NCBI GenBank assembly: GCA_002162675.1 | Contig: MAAE01000048.1 | Span: forward strand, 85,302-149,301 | Length of the DNA: 64,000 bases | Source: Colwellia sp. 39_35_sub15_T18 | GTDB lineage: Bacteria > Pseudomonadota > Gammaproteobacteria > Enterobacterales > Alteromonadaceae | Direction of reading: 5' to 3' | Shown here: piece after piece, positions 17,226 through 26,876 of the stretch | Layout: each line of letters opens with the position of its first letter | Numbering within the stretch: the stretch's first letter is position 1 | Notes under the pieces: generated by a model | Told to the model about the DNA's origin: nothing | Databases searched by the model: none | The model's input: only the letters and a program-made list of their open reading frames with translations | Position numbers and translations under genes: made by a program

Positions 17226-18143
17226 TTATTCATTAAGCAAGCGATGACAAAAATTTAAAATGCCTTGAGCATCATAGTGCTGCTCAGCTTTTAATTCTTT
17301 GATTGATGGTGCGCCAAAAAGCAATTCATGTTTTGGGCCCAAACGATGTAAATTTGATAAATACTGCCCTTTGGCTTTGTATTCACAAACTTTGCTATAA
17401 AGTCCTCCCACCGGAAAGTGATCTTCAATGACAATGACGTGCTGATGTGTCATTAAAACATTCTCTAAAGTGGTTTCATCAAACGGAGCAATGGTGTGAT
17501 ATTGATAATGGCTAGGGTTAATGTTATTTTCCGCCAATAATTGACAAGCTTCAACACATGAAATTACGCTATCCCCAGTACTCAATAATGCAATGTCACT
17601 TCCTTGAGCAACCGGCCTAGCTTTTCCTAATTCAACGGGAGCTAGTGCTTCATACTCTGGCTCTCCAAAACGTCCTACTCTCATATAAGCTGGCTTTGTA
17701 GTTTCAAAAAATTGCCAAAGTAACGATTTTACTTCTTCGGGCGAGCCCGGACTTAAAACCTGCATACCCGGTAATAAACTCATTAACCCCATATCTTCTG
17801 CCGCATGGTGAGTTACACCGCTGTTAGCATAAATATAGCCACCACCGGCACCAACCACCAAAACAGGTAGCTGTTGGTAATTAATACTTACTCTTATTTG
17901 TTCGAAAGCTCTACCCGTCATAAAAGACGCTATAGAATAGATTATGGGGCGATAACCACTCAGCGCTAGACCTGCAGCACAGGTTGCCATTTGGGCTTCT
18001 GCAATGCCTGCATTAATATACTTATCTGGATGTTTTTCTTCTAACTCAGTAAATACTTGATAACCAAGATCACCGGTTAGAAACATCAATTTCTCATTTT
18101 TATCGGCTATTTCAACCAATGTATCACTAAATGCTCTTCTCAT
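17226..18143 (-). CDS. Transketolase C-terminal subunit (pair 1)
   Basis: A 305-residue protein equivalent to the pyrimidine-binding and C-terminal domains of transketolase. It shows LTGDLGYQVF, the segment YINAGIAEAQMATCAAGLAL with the catalytic Glu, and VIVIEDHFPVGGL. Together with the subunit upstream (18146-18967) it should form a two-chain thiamine-diphosphate enzyme that moves two-carbon ketol units. Split transketolases in surface-glycan clusters are linked to building or branching unusual sugars. The two genes are two bases apart. Confidence 0.9.
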   Translation of the reverse strand: MRRAFSDTLVEIADKNEKLMFLTGDLGYQVFTELEEKHPDKYINAGIAEAQMATCAAGLALSGYRPIIYSIASFMTGRAFEQIRVSINYQQLPVLVVGAGGGYIYANSGVTHHAAEDMGLMSLLPGMQVLSPGSPEEVKSLLWQFFETTKPAYMRVGRFGEPEYEALAPVELGKARPVAQGSDIALLSTGDSVISCVEACQLLAENNINPSHYQYHTIAPFDETTLENVLMTHQHVIVIEDHFPVGGLYSKVCEYKAKGQYLSNLHRLGPKHELLFGAPSIKELKAEQHYDAQGILNFCHRLLNE

Positions 18144-18145
18144 AT

Positions 18146-18967
18146 TTATACCATCGGCTCTGCGTTCAATTGCTTGAGCGCCAATTCATACTCATCATTA
18201 GAAGGGATGCGATAATGCCATAGAGCATCTGTAGCTTTATCAATAAAATCAATACCCGCAGTTGTTTTCGCTAATAAAAATTTAGGCTTATCCGTTATGG
18301 TATCGAATTCATCAAAAGCGTCAGCTATTTCCAAAAAACTATTACCGTCAATTGTTTTTACATGCCAACCAAAACTTGCAAATTTTTCAGCTAAATCTGT
18401 TTGCCCCGATATTTCATCCGTTTTACCAACTGCCTGAACATTATTGTAATCAACAATGGCAACGACATTATTAAGCTGCTGGGCTTTTATAAACATTGCA
18501 GACTCCCATACAGAGCCCTCATTAGTTTCCCCATCTCCCATCAAGACAACAATCTTTGAATTTTTTTGCTCTTTCTTTTGAGCTATAGCTATACCAGAGG
18601 CTATGCCTAACGCTTGCCCTAAACTTCCGGATGAATTTTCTAATAAATTTAATGCATGTTTACACGGATGACATTGCAATGCAGAATGTGGTTTAGCGTA
18701 AGTACTTAGTGCTGCCTTATCAATGAAGCCGCCATCAGCTAACGCTACATAAAGAGCAGTACAACCATGACCTTTGCTCAGTAAAAATTTATCAGCAACT
18801 CGATCATCAGTACCCTCAAAATTTAACCAATTTTTATATAAGTAAACCAAAATATCGATGTAGCATAATGACGAGCTTAAATGCCCGTGTTTACCTAAAA
18901 TTGACATTCTCAAACAAGTTGCTCGCCATGTCGCCGCTATTTTTTCTAATTCTTTATTTTCAATCAT
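18146..18967 (-). CDS. Transketolase N-terminal, thiamine-diphosphate-binding subunit (pair 1)
   Basis: A 273-residue protein equivalent to the N-terminal third of transketolase. It has SKGHGCTALYVAL, the thiamine-diphosphate motif beginning GDGETNEG and ending near IVDYNN, and SGSLGQALGIASG. I prefer the ATG at 18967; the frame opens at a GTG three codons earlier. It is followed two bases later by the C-terminal subunit. A second pair of the same type is at 45222-46960. Confidence 0.9.
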   Translation of the reverse strand: MIENKELEKIAATWRATCLRMSILGKHGHLSSSLCYIDILVYLYKNWLNFEGTDDRVADKFLLSKGHGCTALYVALADGGFIDKAALSTYAKPHSALQCHPCKHALNLLENSSGSLGQALGIASGIAIAQKKEQKNSKIVVLMGDGETNEGSVWESAMFIKAQQLNNVVAIVDYNNVQAVGKTDEISGQTDLAEKFASFGWHVKTIDGNSFLEIADAFDEFDTITDKPKFLLAKTTAGIDFIDKATDALWHYRIPSNDEYELALKQLNAEPMV

Positions 18968-18980
18968 ATTGATCACTCTA

Positions 18981-20294
18981 CTAATTAAAAGATAAGACCT
19001 TTTTTGACCAAGGCGTCGATGACCAATTATCTAAATACCAACTATATCCCTGCTGAGCAATTTTTTCACGTTCAACATCATGTTTTAAATAATATTTCAC
19101 TAAATCGTATAATTCTTCTTCACTTGAGTAAAATTTTATAAAATTATGCTCTCCAATGAAGCTTCTGGTATCAAAACAATCTTCTTCTAATAATAAACAG
19201 CCACTTGCTAAAGCTTCCCTAACTTTTCCTTTACATTGCGTTCTAAAGCTATAGGTTTGGCTATTAACAATAATTTTGCATTCTCCCACCATACGCCCAT
19301 AATCTTCCATTGGAATAGCTACTTTCCCTGACCCTACACCGCCAATATGATGAAAGTTTTCAGGGAATTTATCATATAGACCATCAATCCACTTTCTTCG
19401 TAACCCGACATCACTACCAAACATCGCAACATCCATTATTTTATCTCTAGGATAAAATATAGAACTGTCTACAGGTGTGGGTAATAAAGCAACTTTTTCG
19501 GTAAGGGAATGGTTGTGGTAAGGAAAGAAACCTTGTTTCATTTTAATTGTTTTACTGATATTTCCAGGATCAATAATAAAATCAGCTGTCAATAAGCTAT
19601 TTCTCTCCAAAGTCATATATACATTTGACTCACTACTATCATCATAATCCCACCAAACAACGACTAGTTTAGCTGAAAACATTTTCTTTAATTGACTAAG
19701 TTGGCTTTTCGTTAACGCCTCAGCAGGGTCAGCTGGCGTATAAAAAACATAGTCAAATTCATACTTATCAAATTTTTCACCTAGCTTTTTTATTTGTGAG
19801 TTATTGTCTGCAACAATCGTCTCAACTAACCCTCCATATAAGCCTATCACCTGCTTGTCAGGATAAAGAACCGCTAACTCTTCGACAATACTTTCCTCCC
19901 ACGCTCTGCTTGAGACAATAATAATATTAGTTGTAATTTCTGTTGGAGAGATAATGTTTATTTTACAACATTGCTTCCCTTGCTTTTCAAGCTGCTTATC
20001 TGCAATAGACTCAACATTAAACCGAGATAGTTGCGGCCATAATCCTTCGGTATGCGCTCCAGCACCATAAATAGTAACCGGCTCTGAGCCTAGTTCATTT
20101 TGTAAGCTTGAACATATATCCTCTATATAGCTATTGATATAGTGCTCACCAACTCCCCATGAAAAAACATGGTAGGTAGAGAGGTAATTTGACTGAATCA
20201 TTGGTTTGGCAATTTCATTCAAACCAGCGGAGTCATTCAATTTTTTCGTATCAAACATTTGGATTAAAAAGAGTGCCTTCACTTTACTTTTCAT
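18981..20294 (-). CDS. CgeB-like glycosyltransferase with an N-terminal Rossmann module
   Basis: About 437 residues. The C-terminal half (from GSDVGLRRKWIDGL to the end) looks like the glycosyltransferase group found in CgeB-type proteins, with VNSQTYSFRTQCKGKVREAL and GCLLLEEDC. Near residues 70-150 is a separate sugar-nucleotide-like fold beginning YGAGAHTEGLWPQL, of the type also found in three or four other proteins here. The start is uncertain: I use ATG 20294, while the open frame begins at TTG 20312, and neither has a strong ribosome site. It likely transfers a sugar made by this cluster. Confidence 0.65.
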   Translation of the reverse strand: MKSKVKALFLIQMFDTKKLNDSAGLNEIAKPMIQSNYLSTYHVFSWGVGEHYINSYIEDICSSLQNELGSEPVTIYGAGAHTEGLWPQLSRFNVESIADKQLEKQGKQCCKINIISPTEITTNIIIVSSRAWEESIVEELAVLYPDKQVIGLYGGLVETIVADNNSQIKKLGEKFDKYEFDYVFYTPADPAEALTKSQLSQLKKMFSAKLVVVWWDYDDSSESNVYMTLERNSLLTADFIIDPGNISKTIKMKQGFFPYHNHSLTEKVALLPTPVDSSIFYPRDKIMDVAMFGSDVGLRRKWIDGLYDKFPENFHHIGGVGSGKVAIPMEDYGRMVGECKIIVNSQTYSFRTQCKGKVREALASGCLLLEEDCFDTRSFIGEHNFIKFYSSEEELYDLVKYYLKHDVEREKIAQQGYSWYLDNWSSTPWSKKVLSFN

Positions 20295-20312
20295 TAGTAA
20301 TATATATTCCAA

Positions 20313-20563
20313 CTTTTAATTAGATAAGATTCTGCTTTGTTAGTAGTAAAATTAACAGAGCAATATTTAAGCCATTATATAAATCAACTATTTATCATTG
20401 ATATGTATTTATCTTATGCCAATACACTTTATAAAAAACCAATAGAAATAGATGTGCTATTTTTATTCCCCTAAATACAGTAAAGCTATTGATTTGCAGT
20501 ATATTTACGTTATATTTGCTTAATAATACTGAAAATCATTTTATCAAATGAATAGGACAAAAA
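20313..20563. other. Divergent promoter region
   Basis: AT-rich region between the glycosyltransferase (minus) and the SIS gene (plus). A plus-strand promoter is visible at 20489-20516. A TATAAT on the minus strand lies near 20380 without a good -35 partner. No gene is seen. Confidence 0.4.
20489..20516 (+). promoter_or_regulatory. Predicted sigma-70 promoter for the SIS-domain gene
   Basis: TTGATT, a 16-base spacer and TATATT, about 47 bases before the ATG at 20564. The -10 box matches 5 of 6 positions and the -35 box 4 of 6. Confidence 0.5.
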
Positions 20564-21127
20564 ATGAAAAAGTCATGTATCCCTCAATATGTATCTCAAT
20601 TAACCAACATTTTAGATACTTTTGATTGGACCACGCTTTCTGCTTTTACTGAAATAATGTTTAAAGCATGGCAAGAACAAAGGAATATTTTCATTTGCGG
20701 CAATGGGGGTAGTGCAGGTAATGCCAACCATATTGCTAACGATTTTTCTTATGGTGTAAACCCAACAGGAAAAGCGTTTAATGTTGAGTCTTTATCTGCA
20801 AATAGCGCAATAATAACCTGTTTAGCTAACGACACCGGTTACGATAATATTTACGCTCAGCAACTTTTTAATAAAGGCAAACCTGGGGACATTCTTATTG
20901 TTCTTTCTGGTAGTGGAAATTCAGCCAATATACTGTCTGTTCTCGAGCAAGCAAAGTCACTTAATATGACAAGTTGCGCAATTTTAGGTTTTACTGGCGG
21001 AAAAGCTAAAGAAATGGCGGATCACCCATTACATTTTGCCATTAACGATATGCAAATAGCAGAAGACCTACAACTTATTGTAGGTCATATGCTCATGAAA
21101 GATCTGCATGCGTTAATTAGCAACTAA
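20564..21127 (+). CDS. GmhA-like SIS-domain sugar-phosphate isomerase
   Basis: A 187-residue SIS protein with the sugar-phosphate loop FICGNGGSAGNANHIANDFS and SGSGNSANILSVLEQA. It is a paralogue of the gmhA at 12578, but the metal-ligand Glu of the HFAEE motif is replaced (HIAND has Asp at that position), and the C-terminal HIKIIH segment differs. It may isomerise another ketose phosphate, for example one made by a split transketolase of this island. It is transcribed alone and its end overlaps the convergent sulfotransferase gene by 11 bases. Confidence 0.75.
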   Translation: MKKSCIPQYVSQLTNILDTFDWTTLSAFTEIMFKAWQEQRNIFICGNGGSAGNANHIANDFSYGVNPTGKAFNVESLSANSAIITCLANDTGYDNIYAQQLFNKGKPGDILIVLSGSGNSANILSVLEQAKSLNMTSCAILGFTGGKAKEMADHPLHFAINDMQIAEDLQLIVGHMLMKDLHALISN

Positions 21128-22495
21128 TATCATTTATATACACTGATAAATCAGGCCTAAAATCAAACATACTAAGTTCTGAAACTTCTTCATATATTTT
21201 TTTATAATCTAGATCTGAATAGTATTCTTTAATAAAGTTTAAAAATAAATTTTTAACTGTTTTGCAAAAAGTATAAGTATTAAGTAACTCACAAATACCC
21301 CTCTTATACTCTTTAATTTCAACACTATTTTCTAATAACAAAACGACGTACTTATTTTTCTCTACCAGATTTTGATAAGCGGTTTCCATTCGTTCTGAGT
21401 TTATAGCATCAAGAAGGTCATGTGACTCTTGAGGTATTTCATCCTTCCAACTGCCATTTTTTCCTCTTCGATAATGTAAACTTCCTTGAGAAGCAACATT
21501 AAGAAGTGATAAGTCAAAAGTAACATTATCATGAAATTTACATATACGTTCAAAATATGAGAGAGGGTTATTCTTCATTTCATCAAAGTAAACTATTTGA
21601 ATATCTAACTCATGATTTTGATCAGCAGCATAGAATAACCATGACTCTATCCAGTTAACACATAATGCATAATAACTTTTTACTTGAAAATTAAGTTGTT
21701 CATTGATTGATAATTTAGTGTAATAATCTGGAAGAAAATAAAATTTTTGAACTTCGATCATTCTTGCTGCTAATTCATTATTTAAATGATGAGTCCAAGA
21801 CACTAGCGCATCCTTGGGATCTCTCAGTAAAACAGTTAATTTTTTTACTCCTGCTTGTTCTAATTTTTTAATATTATGAAAATTAGCCGGCATGTGAAAA
21901 CCAACTATTGCTCCTTTTTCTAAATCATTTTTGAGTTGAATTATATCAACAATTTTTTGACTCGAAAAGTCTCCTGTAGTTACATTCCCTTTAATCAAGT
22001 TGTCTATACCTTTTTGGTATTCTTTTACTTTTTCTTCTTCATATAGCCAACGTGGAAAGCCCTTATTAGATATGTTTACTAGGTTTTGCCATGTAAACAT
22101 AGTCCCTGACTTCGGTAACGTAACTAATGAAAAACCTGTACCTTCAGAAAGTATTTCCTGCCCTCTAAAAGCTGAATTATCAATAACTTTATCATCGTCG
22201 AATTTCCCACTAAGAACACGTTCGCTTAATATTTTTATTTTTTTATGAGAAACTCCCAGCTGAAGTAATTGCTGGTAAATTTGATAATAATACTGGCTAG
22301 CAACTAAAATCAATTCAAATTCTAACTGTTGAACATTATTTGGAGCAATAACAGGAAGATTGTTTTTCTCCCCCCCCCCCATTTTTCTGAATTATTATCA
22401 GTAAAAGCAATAATGTTAAAGTTATCACTATTACTGCTAAATATTTTATAAGCGTTATCTCCGCCTCTCCCTATCCCAAAAATAACTATATTCAT
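21117..22495 (-). CDS. Sulfotransferase with N-terminal Rossmann module, frame broken at an 11-G tract (probable phase-variable gene)
   Basis: The best start is ATG 22495, just after GAGGG. It opens a Rossmann-like module (MNIVIFGIGRGGDNAYKIF, then AFTDNNSEKW), enters a G11 tract, and as sequenced stops after about 57 residues. The frame after the tract continues the same module (LPVIAPNNVQQLEFELILVA) and then a P-loop sulfotransferase with LPKSGTMFTWQN for the 5'-phosphosulfate site and RDPKDALVSWTHH for the 3'-phosphate site. Twelve or nine Gs would join the frames into about 459 residues. A weak frame from ATG 22382 inside the tract (421 codons) has no ribosome site. It would sulfate a surface glycan using PAPS. 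Confidence 0.75.
22370..22380 (-). repeat. Homopolymeric G11 tract inside a coding region
   Basis: Eleven consecutive C on the plus strand, read as G on the coding strand. It sits between two parts of one recognisable protein domain that are in different frames. Tracts of this length slip at high frequency in contingency genes of host- or surface-associated bacteria. A sequencing length error is the alternative. Confidence 0.9.
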
Positions 22496-22668
22496 GCTAC
22501 CCTCTATATAAAAGATACTTAAATAAAATATCTAAAGTATTACTCTACTTAAAAAATATGTTTTACAAAATACGTTATTTGGAACTTTCGTTCTAAAAAC
22601 GGAATGGATTGTATAATAACAACCCTTTATTAAAGGGCACAATAAAAAACATCACAAAACAAATAGTT

Positions 22669-23328
22669 TTAAGGAATAAACCAATAAAAGTCGCCTTTAT
22701 AACCTACCTTCTTAAAAAAGACTTTCCAGTCATCTACATGTTTAATGGTTTTAGCGGTTAACGCCCATTGCATCATGCGCTCTTTCTCTTCGTCATTTCG
22801 ATAAGCGTCAACAGTGATAAAGCATTTACCTTTACTGACTCGTTGAATTTCTAATAATGCTTGTGCGCATTCATCTTCATCTAAATTGTGCACAGTATTT
22901 ATTGAAAAAACCACATCAAAGGTATTGTCAGCAAAAGGTAATGATTTAGCATCGCCAATTTGTAAATGCGTTTTCACTTCTTCTTTGGCATTTTCAAGCG
23001 CGTATGTTGAAACATCAAGCCCAGTAACATTTATCCCCGGAATTAACTCTTGCATGTCGTGCAACATAAAACCTTTAGCACAACCGACATCAAGTATTTT
23101 TGAGTCAGCCGATAAATTAAAGTAATGCTTAAAGTCTGGAATTACTGGTTGCCAAAAACGAGGCAAGTAATGAAAACCTCCGTAACCGTATGTTCTATCG
23201 CCATCAAAAAAGTCTTTACCGTATTGACGAGCAATTTCTCTATCTTGCTCTGTAATGACCTTCGCTCGCTCTGCGGTATTTCTTTTTGCTTTTGGGTAAT
23301 TTGCAAGTAAATCTATTTCTTGTCCCAT
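22669..23328 (-). CDS. Class I SAM-dependent methyltransferase
   Basis: A 219-residue protein with the SAM loop ILDVGCAKGFMLHDM, the acidic loop end VTGLDVS, and the post-II segment FDVVFSINTVHNL. GGAGAG lies six bases before the ATG at 23328, so I prefer it to the frame opening at 23364, which would overlap the upstream gene. The N-terminus NTAERAKVITEQDREIARQYG and GDRTYGYGGFHYLPRFW are reminiscent of methyltransferases in O-antigen and aminosugar clusters. Target unknown. Confidence 0.78.
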   Translation of the reverse strand: MGQEIDLLANYPKAKRNTAERAKVITEQDREIARQYGKDFFDGDRTYGYGGFHYLPRFWQPVIPDFKHYFNLSADSKILDVGCAKGFMLHDMQELIPGINVTGLDVSTYALENAKEEVKTHLQIGDAKSLPFADNTFDVVFSINTVHNLDEDECAQALLEIQRVSKGKCFITVDAYRNDEEKERMMQWALTAKTIKHVDDWKVFFKKVGYKGDFYWFIP

Positions 23329-23347
23329 TTTGTTCTCTCCATTCTTT

Positions 23348-24568
23348 TTATTCGGTAACTTCAAACCAAGATTTTTTAGTGAAGCTTAAGTACTGTTGAC
23401 CTCGCCCAAACCATGGAGAAAATTTCAGCAAGTGAGTATTAAACTTATCCCCTTGGCTCCAACAGCTTAATTGTTGCTTTAACTCTTGAATAGACAAACT
23501 AGTTTCATTTGAATATTTTTCTGTCAATTTCTCCAAAATTGATAGACTTCCACTAACCGAGTGCACAACCGTTTTTAATGCTGATGGATAATCATCAACC
23601 GCTACTTTATCTAAGAGGAAAATATTATTCATAATCTCATTCGCGACCTTAGCGATTTCATCTCCAAATTCAGCTGCTTGCTCAGGGTAGACCATTCGGT
23701 AATCAAGCATGTTATGAATTTGACAAGAAAACAGCTCAACCGCTCTTTCATTATAATTTCGATTATCCCCATGAATATCTTTATACCAACGCCAATCAGT
23801 TATAGTTTGAGGAGAACTTCCATAGATATCGAAATTTTCAGATAGGGTATTAATCGCTTGGCTGATAGATAATGGTTTACCGAATAACGGTTGTAAAATA
23901 TTGTCATGCACCCAGTCATCCACATTGCGAGACATTCCCTTTAAGTGACTAAGTTGTTCAGTAAAAAAAGGTCTTAGTGTATCAAGTACATCAGTTGTAT
24001 TAAGCAGTGAGATATGAGCATTATTTTCACTCCCTAAGCTGTCTGATAAAATTATTCGGGCAATAAGTCTTCTCAATACTTCACTTAGATATGAAGTTGC
24101 ATCAGAACTCGTGATCAATAAGAGGCCACCAGGCTTTACAAAACTTGAGAGCTTTAACAAAAAGGCTTCAGGGTCATTTTGCCAAGGTATCGTTCCTTCA
24201 CAGCAAACTAAGTCGAACTTACTTTCTGTTTCAAAATCCCAAAAATTACTTTGAATAACATTTATATTTGAACAATCATCAAAATGTTCTTGAAGGTTCC
24301 TCTCTGTTTCTTCACAGCTTTTGGGATTACCATCCAATAAAACATAATTTTTAGGAGCAAAACTATTAGTAAATAAAGCATTATGTCCGGTACCTGGCCC
24401 TACTTCTAAAATATCCTTTCCTTTAATGAGTGCTGAAGGAAGGCCACATTGTCGATATAAAGCATTCCTTCGCTGAAAGTGTTTATTTAAATCACTAACA
24501 TCTTGTGCTACGGGTGATATATTATGCGCTTTATAATAATCAAGAAATGCCTGTTGACTCTTGCTCAT
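23348..24568 (-). CDS. SAM-dependent methyltransferase with a long C-terminal region
   Basis: A 406-residue protein. Residues 45-150 have a SAM-binding fold (DILEVGPGTGHNALF, YVLLDGNP, LVCCEGTIPWQNDPE). About 230 residues follow that I do not recognise, helical in character. GAGG seven bases before the ATG supports the start, which overlaps the stop of the preceding gene by one base. It probably methylates a sugar or lipid-linked glycan of the island. Confidence 0.68.
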   Translation of the reverse strand: MSKSQQAFLDYYKAHNISPVAQDVSDLNKHFQRRNALYRQCGLPSALIKGKDILEVGPGTGHNALFTNSFAPKNYVLLDGNPKSCEETERNLQEHFDDCSNINVIQSNFWDFETESKFDLVCCEGTIPWQNDPEAFLLKLSSFVKPGGLLLITSSDATSYLSEVLRRLIARIILSDSLGSENNAHISLLNTTDVLDTLRPFFTEQLSHLKGMSRNVDDWVHDNILQPLFGKPLSISQAINTLSENFDIYGSSPQTITDWRWYKDIHGDNRNYNERAVELFSCQIHNMLDYRMVYPEQAAEFGDEIAKVANEIMNNIFLLDKVAVDDYPSALKTVVHSVSGSLSILEKLTEKYSNETSLSIQELKQQLSCWSQGDKFNTHLLKFSPWFGRGQQYLSFTKKSWFEVTE

Positions 24569-25737
24569 TAAGTAACCTCTTTTTTATTATTTATGAAATT
24601 ATCAAGATAATGGTTTAAATCATTCACACTTGGCGTTAACCACTTGATTTTTTGAGTAGCTAATGTAAAAAATGGAGACTCCTCCCCTAAGTTCTCATTA
24701 AAGTATGTAGCGGCTTCTTGTGCACTAGACTCGCCTTGAAATAGAAAATACGGTGTTTGAGTAAACATAGCAAACATCGCTGGCCCGCTTATTCCGCCCA
24801 TAAACAAATCACTGTGCTGAATTGCACTCAATTCATCAATCAAACCTAAACCATAGTGCTTTAAAATCACCACATTGTGGCAGTTATATAGCTTTCGTGT
24901 GAACTCAGCAAGCCGACCAACAACAACGAAAACAACATTAGGATGGTTTTTCGCCGTTTGATTAATAAATTCAAGCCATACATCCTGATCAGAATCACGA
25001 TATAGTGCACCGCCATGCTGGCTATGTACTTCTTTAGACCTTTGACGAATGTGCACAGTAACAAAAATACTGTCAGGCTTAAAACCAAACAACAATTCGT
25101 CTTTTAATGGGCTTTCGCTTTTCAATTGACGAAACCTAGGCACACTTTTATGTTCATCAAAATAGGCTTTAATATTTTTAAAGTCTCCCATAAACGGCTG
25201 CTGTCGATTTAGTTCGTCGTTATATTGATTAAGTGTCGGCGAGCTATCAATACGGTGATAATTCCAGGCTAATAGCGTTCTTTCCATTTGCTCCCTCGAT
25301 CGAATAAGGTGCACATTACGGACTATTGGGCAAAAATTAAATGCTGGTAATAACTCAAATAAGAATTTTTCAAAGTTAAGCGAGCCAATGTAAGGCTGTT
25401 TAGCACTTGCCGGTCTTTCAGGCGTTGCTACGACATAAATATCTAGCCACTTTTTATTTTGTTTCTCTGCTTTAACCGTCCAATCTATTAAAGTCGTTAA
25501 AATATCACCTAGTGCATAAGGTCTAGCGGCAAAATCCCAAATAACAGGTAAAACATCATTTTGGTAGTCTTTTTCAGACTCACTTAATTGGTGCTGAACT
25601 TTATCTTTTGCACTATCAATAGCATTAATACGGCGACTGCCGCCGGCTCTACCTGAAAAATAGTAAATAAGTAGTTCAAGTAAAGGAGACTCTATTGATG
25701 TATGTTTTTTTATCTGACGAAAAAGCTTTTCTAACAT
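24568..25737 (-). CDS. Putative glycosyltransferase, unassigned family
   Basis: A 389-residue protein I cannot place with certainty. The C-terminal half looks like a GT-B nucleotide-binding domain: VHIRQRSKE, NVVFVVVGRLAEF, then VILKHYGLGLIDELSAI and GGISGPAMFAMFTQTPYF, resembling fucosyltransferase or heptosyltransferase-like folds. No signal peptide or membrane helix is seen. It is first in a three-gene unit with two methyltransferases, so a transferase whose product is methylated is plausible. Confidence 0.45.
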   Translation of the reverse strand: MLEKLFRQIKKHTSIESPLLELLIYYFSGRAGGSRRINAIDSAKDKVQHQLSESEKDYQNDVLPVIWDFAARPYALGDILTTLIDWTVKAEKQNKKWLDIYVVATPERPASAKQPYIGSLNFEKFLFELLPAFNFCPIVRNVHLIRSREQMERTLLAWNYHRIDSSPTLNQYNDELNRQQPFMGDFKNIKAYFDEHKSVPRFRQLKSESPLKDELLFGFKPDSIFVTVHIRQRSKEVHSQHGGALYRDSDQDVWLEFINQTAKNHPNVVFVVVGRLAEFTRKLYNCHNVVILKHYGLGLIDELSAIQHSDLFMGGISGPAMFAMFTQTPYFLFQGESSAQEAATYFNENLGEESPFFTLATQKIKWLTPSVNDLNHYLDNFINNKKEVT

Positions 25738-25910
25738 AACGAGAAGGCCTAATTGTTATTAATGATTTTGGATAAAATTGGCATAGGAGTCATCGCGCTC
25801 AGAAAGTGTTAAGTTTTCCTTTAACTGCCAATCAATTCATAAAACCAGATTAAACACGCTGTTCACCTTTGTGCATTTCACTGGTAATCAAGAAAAAATA
25901 AGATGTAGTA

Positions 25911-26705
25911 TTATTTCTTGCGCTTCAAAAAACCATCCGGCGCAACGGTAATCAATAGCTTGTGTTGAATATCCTTATCAATCTCAAATTCGGGATGAGT
26001 GTGCAAATATTCCCATACAGCTGTTTTGGAATTATTACCAGGACTCCAAGGCCGATCAGAGAACATGTCTGCGGGCATGTCTTCAATGATGGTATCGAAA
26101 ACAATACAGTAACTACCAACACTAGTTAATGATGCATATGCTTCCAATTCAGCAAGTACATGCTCATGAGTATGGTTAGAGTCAAGGCAAACCATTACCC
26201 GTGAATAATTTTCTGCAATGGCTTTAACCCGATCAACAATATTTGGATCAACACTAGAACCTTGGATCATCTCAATGCGCGAGGACATAGGGTGAGCTTC
26301 AATGGCTTCACGGTTATGAGCACGGATATCAATATCAATGCCTAAGACTTTACGCTTAGATTTTTTAGGGTCTAGCATTTCACCAGACTCAATGGCTTCA
26401 CACATATCAAGCTGGGCTATCATTGAAGCGCTCAAAATAAGAGAGCCACCGTGGGCAATACCAGTTTCTATGATTAGGTCTGGTTTTATTTTCCAAATTA
26501 ATTCTTGCATCGCCACCATATCAATCGGAGTTTGAATGATAGGACGACCTAGGCATTCAAAATTATACATGTATCTATTTTCGAAAGCTTGAACCATCCA
26601 GTCATGTGTAATTTTATTCCATGAATGGTTATCTGGGTAGCTCGATATGGTCAATCTATTTTCAGACTTAAACTCTGAAATTGGGTTAGATATTTCTAAC
26701 TGCAT
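25911..26705 (-). CDS. CmcI-like (cephalosporin hydroxylase family) methyltransferase
   Basis: A 264-residue protein of the CmcI/rhamnosyl O-methyltransferase family. Features are MYNFECLGRPIIQTPIDM near residue 50, IIETGIAHGGSLILSASM for SAM binding, VLGIDIDIRAHN, and VCLDSNHTHEHVLAEL for metal binding. Despite the family name, characterised relatives in glycan clusters methylate sugar hydroxyls. It stands alone, with 171-173 base gaps on both sides. A truncated relative lies at 32486-32707. Confidence 0.8.
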   Translation of the reverse strand: MQLEISNPISEFKSENRLTISSYPDNHSWNKITHDWMVQAFENRYMYNFECLGRPIIQTPIDMVAMQELIWKIKPDLIIETGIAHGGSLILSASMIAQLDMCEAIESGEMLDPKKSKRKVLGIDIDIRAHNREAIEAHPMSSRIEMIQGSSVDPNIVDRVKAIAENYSRVMVCLDSNHTHEHVLAELEAYASLTSVGSYCIVFDTIIEDMPADMFSDRPWSPGNNSKTAVWEYLHTHPEFEIDKDIQHKLLITVAPDGFLKRKK

Positions 26706-26876
26706 GTGAATTCTCCAATCTATGTTAATTCTATATTAGGTATTATGGCGCAGGCAGAAGTCAAAGGGAGTTAGAATTTCTCGCATGGACTGCTCAACCC
26801 GTAAACTTGAAGTGCTGAAAGAAAAAATTACTTGCATATGAAGCAATACGCTCTTCATGAGATTGCTTTTCTTGAC

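Noticed and set aside
22382..22382. ATG at 22382 as the natural start of the sulfotransferase
   Set aside because: It lies at the G tract, has no ribosome site, and would cut a Rossmann module whose first half is encoded just upstream in another frame with a good ribosome site.
22623..22637. CCCTTTATTAAAGGG palindrome as a terminator
   Set aside because: The loop is too small and no T-tract follows on either strand.
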